Source: Azophilus sp965247035
GTDB taxonomy: Bacteria > Pseudomonadota > Gammaproteobacteria > Pseudomonadales > Azotimanducaceae
Assembly (NCBI GenBank): GCA_965247035.1
Contig: CBDFGJ010000001.1
Location: forward strand, 1,426,001 to 1,490,000
Direction of reading: 5' to 3'
DNA: 64,000 nucleotides
The position numbers and the translations under genes are program-made. Of the stretch, positions 1 to 7,741 are shown one piece after another. The notes beneath the pieces were generated by a model. That model was given only the letters and a program-made list of their open reading frames with translations, ran no database searches and had not been told where the DNA came from. How positions within the stretch are numbered: the stretch's first letter is position 1; each line of letters starts with the position of its first letter.

Positions 1-620
1 TTGCGGCGCTGAACGAGGACCCGAACATCGACGGCATTCTCGTGCAACTGCCGTTGCCGGAGCACATAGACGCGAACCGCATCATCGAACGGATTGATCC
101 AACCAAGGACGTGGATGGCTTCCATCCCTACAATTTTGGTCGCTTGGCGCTGCGGCGTCCAGCTTTGTCTCCATGCACGTCCAAGGGCATTCGGGCGCTG
201 CTCGACCACACTGGCTGTGTATATCTGGGCGCTCAAGCAACAATCATCGGCGCATCAAATCATGTTGGCCGACCCATCGGCTTGGAGCTTCTGCTGGCCG
301 GCTGCACTTTGGCAATGACGCACAAATTCACCCACCGCACCATTGACCACGCCCGGCGGGCGGACATCCTGGTTTCCGCCGCCGGCAAGCCCGGCTTGGT
401 GGGTGGGGACTGGATCAAGCCCGGCGCCATCGTCATTGACGTGGGCATCACCCGGGACGCCAAGGGCAAATTGCATGGCGACGTGGCCTTCGATGAAGCG
501 GTTGAGGTGGCATCTTGGATCACCCCGGTCCCAGGCGGGGTGGGGCCGATGACCCGCGCCGCCCTGCTGGCGAATACGTTGCAGGCCCGCCGGCAAGGCC
601 AAACCGGCGCAAATGTCTGA
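1..620 (+). CDS. folD: Bifunctional methylenetetrahydrofolate dehydrogenase/cyclohydrolase (5' end outside window)
   Basis: The enzyme interconverts 5,10-methylene-, 5,10-methenyl- and 10-formyl-tetrahydrofolate in the cytoplasm and supplies one-carbon units. The window opens inside the gene; the reading frame starts at base 3 and about 205 codons remain. Visible family hallmarks are the LVQLPLPEH segment, the PCTSKG loop, the cofactor-binding stretch GASNHVGRPIG, the segment SAAGKPG, and the C-terminal PVPGGVGPMT signature. Within what remains there is no break. The next gene, lpxH, starts about 190 bases downstream with no obvious terminator between. Identification is firm; only the N-terminus is unseen. 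Confidence 0.95.
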   Translation, partial: AALNEDPNIDGILVQLPLPEHIDANRIIERIDPTKDVDGFHPYNFGRLALRRPALSPCTSKGIRALLDHTGCVYLGAQATIIGASNHVGRPIGLELLLAGCTLAMTHKFTHRTIDHARRADILVSAAGKPGLVGGDWIKPGAIVIDVGITRDAKGKLHGDVAFDEAVEVASWITPVPGGVGPMTRAALLANTLQARRQGQTGANV

Positions 621-807
621 TGGGCGGTGCATGCCGCCAATGCGGAATTGGCCGCTGGTTACCAGCAGGCATGACGATGGCGGCTGGTCCGCGTTTTCTT
701 CCGTCGCCGCATTTCAGTTGCACACGCTGGTTGTCGGGGCGCGGGACTTTCCGCCCCACAAGTAAAGATGTTCAAGGCGCAAGGCCCCGCAGCGGGAGTT
801 CGCTACG

Positions 808-1602
808 ATGGCACGCAGGGTGCAAGGAGCGTCCTTGTTTATGAAACGGGACGCCCGCCCATCGCCACGACGAATTTTCATTTCAGACCTGCATTTGGAC
901 CGAGTTGAGGACACCCGTTTCGTGCGCTTCGCTGAATGCTTGGCCGCCGAAGCGCACTGGGCCGACGAAATCTTCGTTCTGGGCGACCTATTCGAGGCTT
1001 GGCCAGGGGATGACGACGACTCCGAACTGGCGACGCGAATCTGCTCGGTGCTGAAGCAGGCATCCACAACGGCCCACATTTGCTTCATGCCCGGCAATCG
1101 GGACTTTCTTTGCGGCTCTGAATTCAGCGCCCGCAGCGGCGCAAACCTGATCGAAGACCCGTTCTTGACCACCGACAACTTCATTCTCGCCCACGGCGAC
1201 GCCCTTTGCACGGACGATGTCGCCTACCAAGGGATGCGCAAGATAGTCCGCTCCTCTGCTTGGCAGGCGGACATGCTGGCAAAGCCTTTGGCCGAGAGGC
1301 AGGCAATCGCCGCAAAGCTGCGGCGGGAGATCACCGAAGCCAAGGCAAACAAGCCACAAGCAATCATGGACGCGAGCCCAGACGCAGCCGCCCGCTTGTT
1401 TGAAGCTCTCGGCGCTAACGTCATGGTCCATGGCCACACCCACCGGCCCGCCATTCATCGCTGCGCCGCAACCACCCGCTACGTTCTAGGCGACTGGGCC
1501 CGTTGCGGTTGGCTCCTGCGCCAAACCGGCCCCCGCTTTGAACTGGAGTGCTTCAACCTCGCCCAGCCCTATGGCCAACGAGGCGATGCTCCGGATCAAT
1601 AA
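808..1602 (+). CDS. lpxH: UDP-2,3-diacylglucosamine diphosphatase
   Basis: LpxH hydrolyses UDP-2,3-diacylglucosamine to lipid X at the inner face of the cytoplasmic membrane, a step of lipid A synthesis. The calcineurin-type metal ligands are all visible in order: FISDLHLD near residue 24, VLGDLFE, MPGNRDF, LAHGD, and VHGHTHRPA near the C-terminus. Two starts are possible: ATG 808 (264 aa, GGGAG nine bases upstream) and ATG 841 (253 aa, GGAG eleven bases upstream); the second is closer to the roughly 240 aa usual in the family. The protein indicates a Gram-negative outer membrane with lipid A. Confidence 0.93.
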   Translation: MARRVQGASLFMKRDARPSPRRIFISDLHLDRVEDTRFVRFAECLAAEAHWADEIFVLGDLFEAWPGDDDDSELATRICSVLKQASTTAHICFMPGNRDFLCGSEFSARSGANLIEDPFLTTDNFILAHGDALCTDDVAYQGMRKIVRSSAWQADMLAKPLAERQAIAAKLRREITEAKANKPQAIMDASPDAAARLFEALGANVMVHGHTHRPAIHRCAATTRYVLGDWARCGWLLRQTGPRFELECFNLAQPYGQRGDAPDQ

Positions 1603-1671
1603 CCGGCGGGCTGACGGGTTTGAGGCACCGCCCGTCTAGTCAACTTTCGCTAGCCCGAATATTTCACGAAA

Positions 1672-2516
1672 TGTGAACGGGCTCAGGACATTTCGGAATT
1701 TTCTCGATCAGGCAGCGAAGGAGAGCTGGTCCGCGAATTCGGCCGGAGTCAACAAGCCGAGGGCATGGTGGGGCCGGACGTTGTGGTGGCCGCGGAGAGA
1801 CCCCTCCAGAGCCCGGTTCAATTCGCCGGAGGTCGCCCCGGTGGACGGACCATATAACCCGACCGCAGGGTGCGGTTGCTGCGCTCGATGCTGCCGTTAC
1901 TGTCGGGACGACGGGGTGGGAAGACATGCGAGGGGGATGCCGGCGTCGCAGCAGGTGGTCTCGAATTCCTGCATGAACTCGGAGCCGCCGTCGATCTGCA
2001 CCGAGCTCACGGGCAGGCGCTGTAGGGCCTCGTGGAGGAAGTCAGTGGCGACGGTGGCGCTGGAGCGGGCCTTGACGTGGATGCTCTTGGTTCGGGTCCT
2101 TGGCGTGGAACTGCTTGAAGACTCTGCCGTCGATCTGCACGGTCATGCGTCGAACTGGACGAGTTCGCCGGGCTGCCGATTGAGGCCCGGCGCGAGGCGC
2201 TGTGCGTGGCGGCGGGAGAAGTCGCGGCGGCGCTTGCTCCGTGCGCGCCCCTCGCAGTGGCTGGCGGGTGCTGCGCAGCCGGCGCGCACGCCATCGGGGC
2301 GAAGATCCGGCCGACATGCGCGGCGCTCAGTGTGAAGCTGGGGTTTCAGCGGAGGATGGCGTGGATGGTCGCGCACCCGGCCTCGACTAGGCGGCGGTCC
2401 CGCTTGGTCCACTGCCGGGGGCGGACTCCGGTCGCAGCCCGTCACCCCGTCGGAACCAGTGCGCCAATGCGCCCAAAATCGCCGAGGCCGAAATCCGGTA
2501 TGTGCCTGAACTCAAT
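1672..2516 (-). mobile_element. Decayed IS481-type element, copy 1
   Basis: Read on the minus strand this stretch carries fragments of an integrase-core (rve) transposase in several frames, including the segments around the third catalytic acidic residue (QIDGGSEF-like) and the C-terminal LLTPAEF. The outer ends resemble each other as inverted repeats around the words CTCAGGACATTTCGGAAT (1684-1701) and, at the other end, ATTCCGGAATGTGTCTGAG in the best-preserved sister copy (31300-31318). The same element occurs as a relic at 30615-31316, and as separate ends at 5864-5940, 6953-7450 and 49454. No frame is open through the whole transposase, so it is inactive. Assignment to IS481 rather than IS3 rests on the end sequences and core motif and is moderately sure. 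Confidence 0.65.
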
Positions 2517-2614
2517 GCCTAGTAGTGCGATTACCACGACGAATTTTGAACCTCTTACTAAACGCTGCGGTTGCGGTCAATGGCCAACCGAGGTCGTTGC
2601 GCGCTCCTCCTCCT

Positions 2615-3208
2615 TCAGCCATGCGCCCGCCGCCAAGGCGGCACGCCATCCCAGTCAAAGGGTTCGATGCCGTGTTCACAAAGCTGCCAAACACTGGCTG
2701 AGGCGCGGCCGTTCTCAAGTTCAAGGAACCCGATGGTGCCGAATTGCGTGTCGTAGTTGTGCGGATAGGTGGCCGAACCCGGGTTGACGCAGAGCACCCC
2801 GTCAACGGTGGCGATGCGCTCCACATGGGTGTCGCCGGAAACGATGACATGGGGTTTTTTTTCAGGGAAGTAGCGTTCAATCCAGCGGGAGAGCGTGAAG
2901 TTGGGTGGCCTCTCCGGCACTGGCACATAGTGGGTCAGGCCAACCCACAACCCTTCAAGCTGCATCAGCCACGCGTACTTGACCCGCGCATCCTGGGGCT
3001 GCACCGAGCGACCGCCGCTGCCATCTTCGCCATTGCCCCGGGCGGCGTAGACCGGCGCCACTCGCTCCAGTTCATCAAGCACCCAGAACTCGTGTATGTC
3101 TCCAGCATGAAAGATGGCGTCAACGCCGGCAAAGGCGTCGAACGCCTGCGGCCAAAGCGCCTCGGCTGCTTCCGGCAGGTGCGTGTCCGAAATCAGCCCA
3201 ATCCTAAT
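2615..3208 (-). CDS. YfcE/MJ0936-type metallophosphoesterase, probable ATT start
   Basis: A cytoplasmic calcineurin-like phosphoesterase of about 197 aa with ligands in GLISDTH, HAGDIHE, RGNGED and SGDTHVER, and the C-terminal NPGSATYP typical of the YfcE/MJ0936 group. The substrate cannot be told. The family normally begins directly with a segment like RIGLISDTH. Here the codon before it is ATT (3208-3206), with a perfect AAGGAG (3221-3216) seven bases upstream; no ATG, GTG or TTG lies at that place. ATG codons farther up (3283, 3262) would add about 18 to 25 residues unlike the family and lie inside the upstream alpha/beta hydrolase gene (stop at 3204), with which it is translationally coupled. 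Confidence 0.85.
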   Translation of the reverse strand: MRIGLISDTHLPEAAEALWPQAFDAFAGVDAIFHAGDIHEFWVLDELERVAPVYAARGNGEDGSGGRSVQPQDARVKYAWLMQLEGLWVGLTHYVPVPERPPNFTLSRWIERYFPEKKPHVIVSGDTHVERIATVDGVLCVNPGSATYPHNYDTQFGTIGFLELENGRASASVWQLCEHGIEPFDWDGVPPWRRAHG

Positions 3209-3929
3209 TGGCGTGCTCCTTAAGGAAGGCGATGACCCGCTCTCGGCCCCTGTCCACTGCATCCCCCTCCTTCCAATCCTCAATTAACTCGGCGTTGCCG
3301 GCCAGTGCTGCAACCTGCCGCGAGATGGCCTGCGGGTGGTAAAGATCATTGCCCTTCAGAATCAACAGCGGCGTGGTCACGGTGCGCACGAATTCGCGGG
3401 ATACGTTGAACAGGAAGTCGCCGCCATACATGCTCTCGCGAAAGGTGCGCCAAGCTTGGTCATCCACTTCCGGCCGCACGGCCTTCAACTCCCCGGCCCA
3501 GCCGTCATACATGTCATAGAAGGCGCTGCGGTTACCGGCCAAACCAATGGGCTGAAACAGCACGGCCGCAGCCACGCGCTCTGCGGCTGCTTCAATCACC
3601 CCCATGGCGTAAGCGCCGCCGATGCACATGCCGGCCACGGCAAAGCGGTCGATGTCCAAGTGGTCCATCAGCCCTAGTTGGTCCGCCGTGTAACTGCCCC
3701 AAGAATCGTTGGCCGTCACCGGCGCCGTGGAGCCGCCTGCGTTGCGCTGGTCCATCGCGATGACCCGGAAGGCGTCCGCTAGATGCTCCACCGGATTCCA
3801 AGGGGCATGGGACCAAAAGGGAATGGCGGACTTCATGCCGCCTGGAGCGATGAGCAGAACGGGAAAGCCATCGGAGGGCCCGTACTCCTGATAGTGAATA
3901 TGGATGCCGCCTTGATCAAAGTAAGCCAT
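3204..3929 (-). CDS. Alpha/beta hydrolase with cysteine at the nucleophile elbow
   Basis: A 241-aa cytoplasmic alpha/beta-hydrolase fold protein without signal peptide. Strand and loop landmarks include the VLLIAPGGMKS oxyanion region, DQRNAGGS, the nucleophile elbow GMCIGGAYA and a late LILKGNDLYHP loop that should hold the acid. The elbow carries Cys where most members have Ser, as in dienelactone hydrolases. I cannot point to the catalytic His with certainty; a His directly after the acid loop (LYHP) is the nearest candidate. The start MAYFDQGG at 3929 is followed downstream by the overlapping phosphoesterase gene, so the two form an operon. Substrate unknown. Confidence 0.85.
   Translation of the reverse strand: MAYFDQGGIHIHYQEYGPSDGFPVLLIAPGGMKSAIPFWSHAPWNPVEHLADAFRVIAMDQRNAGGSTAPVTANDSWGSYTADQLGLMDHLDIDRFAVAGMCIGGAYAMGVIEAAAERVAAAVLFQPIGLAGNRSAFYDMYDGWAGELKAVRPEVDDQAWRTFRESMYGGDFLFNVSREFVRTVTTPLLILKGNDLYHPQAISRQVAALAGNAELIEDWKEGDAVDRGRERVIAFLKEHAN
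3216..3221 (-). promoter_or_regulatory. Ribosome binding site that decides the ATT start of the phosphoesterase
   Basis: Minus-strand AAGGAG lies inside the last codons of the upstream alpha/beta hydrolase gene, seven bases before ATT 3208, exactly where the conserved phosphoesterase N-terminus begins. The spacing suits initiation there far better than at the upstream ATG codons. Confidence 0.55.
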
Positions 3930-4082
3930 GTTCGACTTCCTCCTTCTTTGGGCTTTGTAAAAACACGAGCAGTTTAAGGGATTGAACGTCTAGGAGCACC
4001 TTCTATGCCTAAGCGCCGTTCCATCGCATCGACCCCAGCACCGCCACTGGCGGCGCCGCACCCGAATGTTGGCGCCGATTTC

Positions 4083-4159
4083 AGCTGTAGTCCAACCATG
4101 ACCAGCGCAGCATGCGACGGTGGGGATGATCGTCCGCCAACTTTAGCTGTAGTCCAACC
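4083..4159. repeat. Pair of 15-bp direct repeats at the 3' end of the MBL gene
   Basis: AGCTGTAGTCCAACC occurs at 4083-4097 and again at 4145-4159, the second copy being the last codons of the metallo-beta-lactamase-fold gene. It looks like a short duplication of the gene end. Confidence 0.7.
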
Positions 4160-4994
4160 GAAAGCTGGCTCCGTCACGGACAATGCGCCCTGCCGTTGGA
4201 GCGGCGAAGTGGGTGCCGATGACCAGAACTGGACGGTCCGCATACCGATTGAGAAATGCCTGTCGCGTGTGGGCGCTTAGTTTCGGGTCCACATCGGCGG
4301 TGGAGGACCAATCCGGATGGGCGATTTGGCAGGGGTGATGAATCATGTCCCCGGTAATGATCGCCTCCTCGCCGCGAGAAGCGATGTGGACGCTGACATG
4401 TCCGGGGGTGTGCCCAGGTGTGGGCTCCAGCCAGATTTCGTCGCTGACTTGGTGATTCACATCCACTAGGTCGGCCAAGCCGGCATCAAAGACCGGCTGC
4501 ACGGAATCCTCGATGACCGGCCCGAAATCCTGTTCCTGATTGCGCCAGTGGTCCCACTCGCTTTGCGCAAACAAGTAGCGGGCGTTGTTGAATGTGGCTT
4601 GCCAACAGCCATCCACCAAGCGCGTGTTCCATCCCACATGATCTACATGCATGTGCGTGCAGAGCACTCGGTCCACCGCCTCGGAGCGAAAGCCGGCGGC
4701 TGCAAAACGTTGCAGAAAATCACTCTGCATCCGATTCCAGCGGGGATAGCTGCGCTTCTTGTCATTGCCGATGCAGGTATCGACCACTAGCAGCAAATCA
4801 GGCGCATCCACCACTAGGGAGTGGACCGACAGCACCAAGCGCTGCTCATGATCCAGGAAAGGCGACATCCAAGGGTGTTGCCCAAGAGCTTCCGCAGTGG
4901 CTTGGGGCAACAGGTAGGCGCTCAAGGAGGCGGTCGAAAGCTCTACCACTTGGGTGATGCGCACATCACCTATTTGCCAAGTCAGCATGGGCAA
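4143..4994 (-). CDS. Metallo-beta-lactamase-fold hydrolase (lactonase/phosphotriesterase-like group)
   Basis: A 283-aa cytoplasmic protein with the dinuclear zinc motif THMHVDHVG, the PTPGHTPGH ligand, the bridging aspartate in ITGDMIHHP and a final GTHFAAP His. The order and spacing match the group that includes N-acyl-homoserine lactonases and methyl parathion hydrolase, but these motifs do not separate lactonase from other hydrolase activities. There is no signal peptide. Its 3' end carries a 15-base word (AGCTGTAGTCCAACC read on plus) that recurs 62 bases further out at 4083-4097, suggesting a small duplication at the gene end. It is the outermost of three minus-strand hydrolase genes, separated from the alpha/beta hydrolase by about 210 bases. 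Confidence 0.88.
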   Translation of the reverse strand: MPMLTWQIGDVRITQVVELSTASLSAYLLPQATAEALGQHPWMSPFLDHEQRLVLSVHSLVVDAPDLLLVVDTCIGNDKKRSYPRWNRMQSDFLQRFAAAGFRSEAVDRVLCTHMHVDHVGWNTRLVDGCWQATFNNARYLFAQSEWDHWRNQEQDFGPVIEDSVQPVFDAGLADLVDVNHQVSDEIWLEPTPGHTPGHVSVHIASRGEEAIITGDMIHHPCQIAHPDWSSTADVDPKLSAHTRQAFLNRYADRPVLVIGTHFAAPTAGRIVRDGASFRLDYS

Positions 4995-5285
4995 GCTCCC
5001 CGAATGTCGTTCACGGAATTACAAAGGGCCAGTGAGTCGGTAGCCATTGCCAAGGGCAGCCGCTCCAACCACCGAACAAACCGCCCACCTCCACCAAGGT
5101 CCATGTCAAGCCTCTTGGGGAGGGGCGAAATTTCAATCACTTCAGGCGGCTCCGATCAACCTGTCCCAAGAATTGGCAACCATGCGGCGTAGAACCTTGC
5201 TGATTGGACGATTTTCGACAATTTTAGCTTTTTTGGCAATGACTCAACCGCCGGGGTCAAGCAAAAGGAAAGTGTCCGGTTTTAG
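4995..5285. other. No gene recognised
   Basis: This spacer lies between the start of the metallo-beta-lactamase-fold gene and the first MITE. It carries no convincing coding frame. Near its end it holds the word TGTCCGGTTTTAG (5273-5285), the same word that opens the ISNCY-like relic at 5440. Confidence 0.5.
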
Positions 5286-5424
5286 GAAACTTCTGAAAAA
5301 TTCACAGGCTTTCGCAGCGCAACAAGACCAGCTTTTTTCGATGACGTGTAAGCCACTGAAAATAGAAGACAAATTATTCCATCTGCCATGCAGCGGCAAT
5401 CCTTGGAATTGAGTCAGAGGTTCC
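5286..5424. mobile_element. MITE of an IS5-type family, copy A (139 bp)
   Basis: The element has imperfect terminal inverted repeats, GAAACTTCTGA on the left and TCAGAGGTTCC on the right, flanked by TTAG and TTGG, a decayed four-base target duplication. The interior is nearly the same as at 20657-20796, 30328-30460 and 22440-22557, including the stretch CAGCGCAACAAGACCAG. It encodes no protein. Mobilisation in trans by an IS5-type transposase is inferred from the target site type (YTAR) and from the relic at 22055-22557. Confidence 0.75.
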
Positions 5425-5439
5425 TTGGAACAGATGAAC

Positions 5440-5824
5440 TGTCCGGTTTTAGTATCGCCTAGTTTGGCAACTTGGGCGCATTGGCATGGACAGAGCGAGC
5501 TTGCTGCAGGAGAAGCAGGAGATGCTTGTTTAGTAGGTCTGCTCTGTGTGGACCGAGCGCCGACTGACGCTGGAGGAAGAGGCAGCCCAGTTGCTGGGGA
5601 TTTGCCCCCGGACGTTCCGGCGCCGTGCGGATCGTTGGGAGGGCCGGATTGACGGGCTTCGGGCCTCAGCCTGCGGTCGCTGCGCGAAGCCCGATCGAAA
5701 CCCGAACGGCACCGGCTTCATGCGCCGACCATCGGGATGCAAACCTACGCCGCGGGAAGCGCCCAAGCCTTGCCCACACCCGCCGCAGGAAAACCAGACA
5801 CTTTATTTGTTTTAAAACTGGACA
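5440..5824 (+). mobile_element. ISNCY-like transposase relic
   Basis: A broken plus-strand frame contains RLTLEEEAAQLLG followed by CPRTFRRRADRWE, the helix-turn-helix start typical of ISNCY-type transposases, with a stop just before it (near 5533) and little after it. The ends look like inverted repeats: TGTCCGGTTTTAG at 5440-5452 and TTTAAAACTGGACA at 5811-5824. The catalytic domain is gone. Only the N-terminal domain supports the family name. Confidence 0.55.
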
Positions 5825-5863
5825 AATCTATTTGTCTACAGCAAAAACTTATAACGCATGAAT

Positions 5864-5940
5864 GGGTTCAAACACATTTCGGAATTTCAGCCCCGGCGAT
5901 TTTCGGCGCATTGGCGTGTTGGTTCCGACGGGGTGACGTA
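5864..5940 (+). mobile_element. Isolated left end of the IS481-type element
   Basis: The sequence GGTTCAAACACATTTCGGAA and the following TTTTCGGCGCATTGGCGTG match the left ends at 31240-31316 (minus) and 49454-49530. Transposase coding sequence does not follow; instead a methyltransferase relic begins. The matching right end, in the same orientation, lies at 7430-7450. Confidence 0.65.
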
Positions 5941-5994
5941 CGGCGCAGAAAACAGGCGAAAAAATAGAGGTGCCCTTTTTTGGCTTAAAACCGG

Positions 5995-6240
5995 TGGCCG
6001 AGGACTTCGACCTGACACTCTTGGCATCAGCGGCGAGGATCTGGACGCGTTGCTGCGTGGTCCCGAGGCGCAGGGCAGAGAGGGTCCGGTCGAGGGCTAG
6101 GACGATGTGCCGGAGGTGCCGGTCACGCCGGTCTCAGGGCAGGGCGATCTCTGGCAGCTTGGGCCTCATCGACTGATCTGCGGCGACAGCACCTCGGCGG
6201 ATGTGGTCGGTCGGATTTTGGGCGATCCTCCGCCATGGCG
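5995..6240 (+). pseudogene. Relic of a ParB-domain/DNA methyltransferase fusion gene
   Basis: The plus-strand frame reads FDLTLLGISGEDLDALL, then after an in-frame stop DDVPEVPVTPV, GDLWQLGPHRLICGDS and a short tail. This is the linker and methyltransferase start (GDLWxLGxHRLxCGDST) seen in phage-type adenine methylases that carry an N-terminal ParB-like domain. The ParB part and the catalytic DPPY region are both absent, so only the junction survives. It lies between the two IS481-type ends. Confidence 0.6.
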
Positions 6241-6415
6241 ATGGCATGCGTCCGCCGGAGCGGCGACGTATCAGGGCGGCCCGGAAAGCGGGTCTGGTTC
6301 GGCCCCGCGCGGGGGTTGGCAGGCCCTGCACGGTCCCTGCCCGCCGCCGGAGCGAGGGGCAGCAGGGAAACCTTGCGCCGAGGCGAAACCGGAGAGCGCG
6401 GAGCGCCGTGTGGCG

Positions 6416-6916
6416 CTAGAGAAGCTTGGCGGCGGCAATTATCAGGCCGACCATGGCCGTGTTCAGCCCGACGACCCACATGATAATGCCGTTCTTTGCG
6501 GTCGCGATATCGGCCTTGGTCTCTTGGCGCAGGGCTTCGATACCCGCCTTGGTCTCTTGGCGCAGGGCTTCGATACCCGCCTTGGTCTCTTGGCGCAGGG
6601 CTTCGATATCGGCCTTGACCAGTTCGATATCGGCCTTGGTCTCTTGGCGCAGGGCTTCGATATCGGCCTTGACCAGTTCGATACCCGCCTTGGTCTCTTG
6701 GCGCAGGGCTTCGATACCCGCCTTGGTCTCTTGGCGCAGGGCTTCGATATCGGCCTTGACCAGTTCGATATCGGCCTTGGTGGCGAGATTGTGTTCGAGC
6801 AGCAGGGACTGCTCGCGCACCACGGCCACGGCCTGCGGCTCGGGCATGCCCGTTTCCGTCAGCCGCAGCACCGCCGCGTGGGTGTCGTAGACGATCGTCG
6901 TCTGCATCATGGTCAT
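6416..6916 (-). CDS. DUF1640-like coiled-coil membrane protein with 11-residue repeats
   Basis: A 166-aa protein beginning at ATG 6916 (MTMMQTT). Its head, YDTHAAVLRLTETGMPEPQA, resembles the DUF1640/CCDC90-like family. The middle is about eight near-perfect 11-residue repeats of the type KADIEALRQET or KAGIELV..., encoded by 33-bp tandem repeats between about 6528 and 6790; an 11-residue period predicts a hendecad coiled coil. The C-terminus holds one hydrophobic helix (IIMWVVGLNTAMVGLIIAAA) that would anchor it in the inner membrane. The near identity of the repeats suggests recent expansion. It sits inside mobile-element debris, so transfer with an element is plausible. Function unknown. 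Confidence 0.75.
   Translation of the reverse strand: MTMMQTTIVYDTHAAVLRLTETGMPEPQAVAVVREQSLLLEHNLATKADIELVKADIEALRQETKAGIEALRQETKAGIELVKADIEALRQETKADIELVKADIEALRQETKAGIEALRQETKAGIEALRQETKADIATAKNGIIMWVVGLNTAMVGLIIAAAKLL
6528..6790. repeat. 33-bp in-frame tandem repeats
   Basis: The words GGGCTTCGATACCCGCC and TTGGTCTCTTGGCGCA recur with 33-bp spacing, alternating with a GACCAGTTCGATATCGGCC variant. They encode the hendecad coiled coil of the minus-strand gene at 6416-6916. Confidence 0.85.
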
Positions 6917-6952
6917 AGTATAGGCCCCTTGCGTTGCGTTTGAAACACCCGC

Positions 6953-7450
6953 GATGGCGCACTTGACGACGGCTCCGAGCTCATGCAGGAATTCGAAACC
7001 GCCCGCCGCGATGCCGGCATCCCCCTCGCATGTCCTCGCGCCCCGCCGCCCCGACATCAACGGCAGCGTCGAGCGCAGCAACCGCACCCTGCGGTCGGGT
7101 TATATGGTCCGTCCACCGGGACGACCTCCGGCGCAGTGAACCGAGCTTTGGAGGGGTCTCTCCGCGACCACCACAACGCCCGCCCCCACCATGTCCTCGG
7201 CTTATTGACTCCGGCCGAATTCCCGCGCAAGCTCTCCTTGGTTGCCTGCTCGACAAAATTCCGCAATGTACTGAGCCCGTGCAGCTTGTTGACTCCGGCC
7301 GAATTCCCGCGCAAGCTCTCCTTGGTTGCCTGCTCGACAAAATTCCGCAATGCACTGAGCCCGTACAGCTTGTTGACTCCGGCCGAATTCGCGGACAAAC
7401 TCTCTATAGCCGCCTGAACGCAAAAATGCCGAAATGTCCTGAGTCCGTAC
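6953..7450 (+). mobile_element. Right part of an IS481-type element with duplicated ends
   Basis: On the plus strand this encodes the last third of the integrase-core transposase in mixed frames: DDGSELMQEFETARRDAG, then VNRALEGSLRDHHNARPHH and LLTPAEF. The element's right end, GAAATGTCCTGAGTCCGTAC, lies at 7430-7449. Before it, an 84-bp unit holding the transposase tail plus an end repeat is present three times. The matching left end is 1.1 kb upstream at 5864, so other DNA now lies between the two ends. Confidence 0.65.
7205..7440. repeat. 84-bp tandem repeat of transposase tail plus IS end
   Basis: The word TTGACTCCGGCCGAATTC starts at 7205, 7289 and 7373. The first two units are almost identical; the third diverges and ends in the true element end. 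Each unit keeps the 28-codon frame open. Confidence 0.85.
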
Positions 7451-7741
7451 AAAGCATTGAGCTCAGCAGCGCAATTTGTTACTGTGCAATCCCATCTTGA
7501 ACGCCACGGCTCCCAGTTCAATGCAAAGGCGCAGCCGGACTAAGGCAGGCCTTTGGCGTTCGGTCAGGTTGCTCTAAGCAACGTTGGTAATAAGATGGGG
7601 CGCTAGCTTGCCAAGTCCAGAAAATTCGCTACCGGGCAAATCGAGTTGTTGAGTGGAGTAGGCTGTGAGCAACCAAGCAGCGTCGGGGCCATTCAAACAC
7701 AGGCGGCGGCCGTTGCAGGCAATGCGTCGGCTCGCCAGCCC

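Noticed and set aside
6528..6790. Regular 33-bp repeats as a possible CRISPR array
   Set aside because: There are no unique spacers; the units are contiguous, in frame and encode a coiled coil with a membrane anchor on the minus strand.
6123..7087. Long alternative frames over the 33-bp repeats on both strands
   Set aside because: Repetitive GC-rich DNA keeps several frames open; only the minus frame ending at 6416 gives a sensible coiled-coil plus membrane helix.
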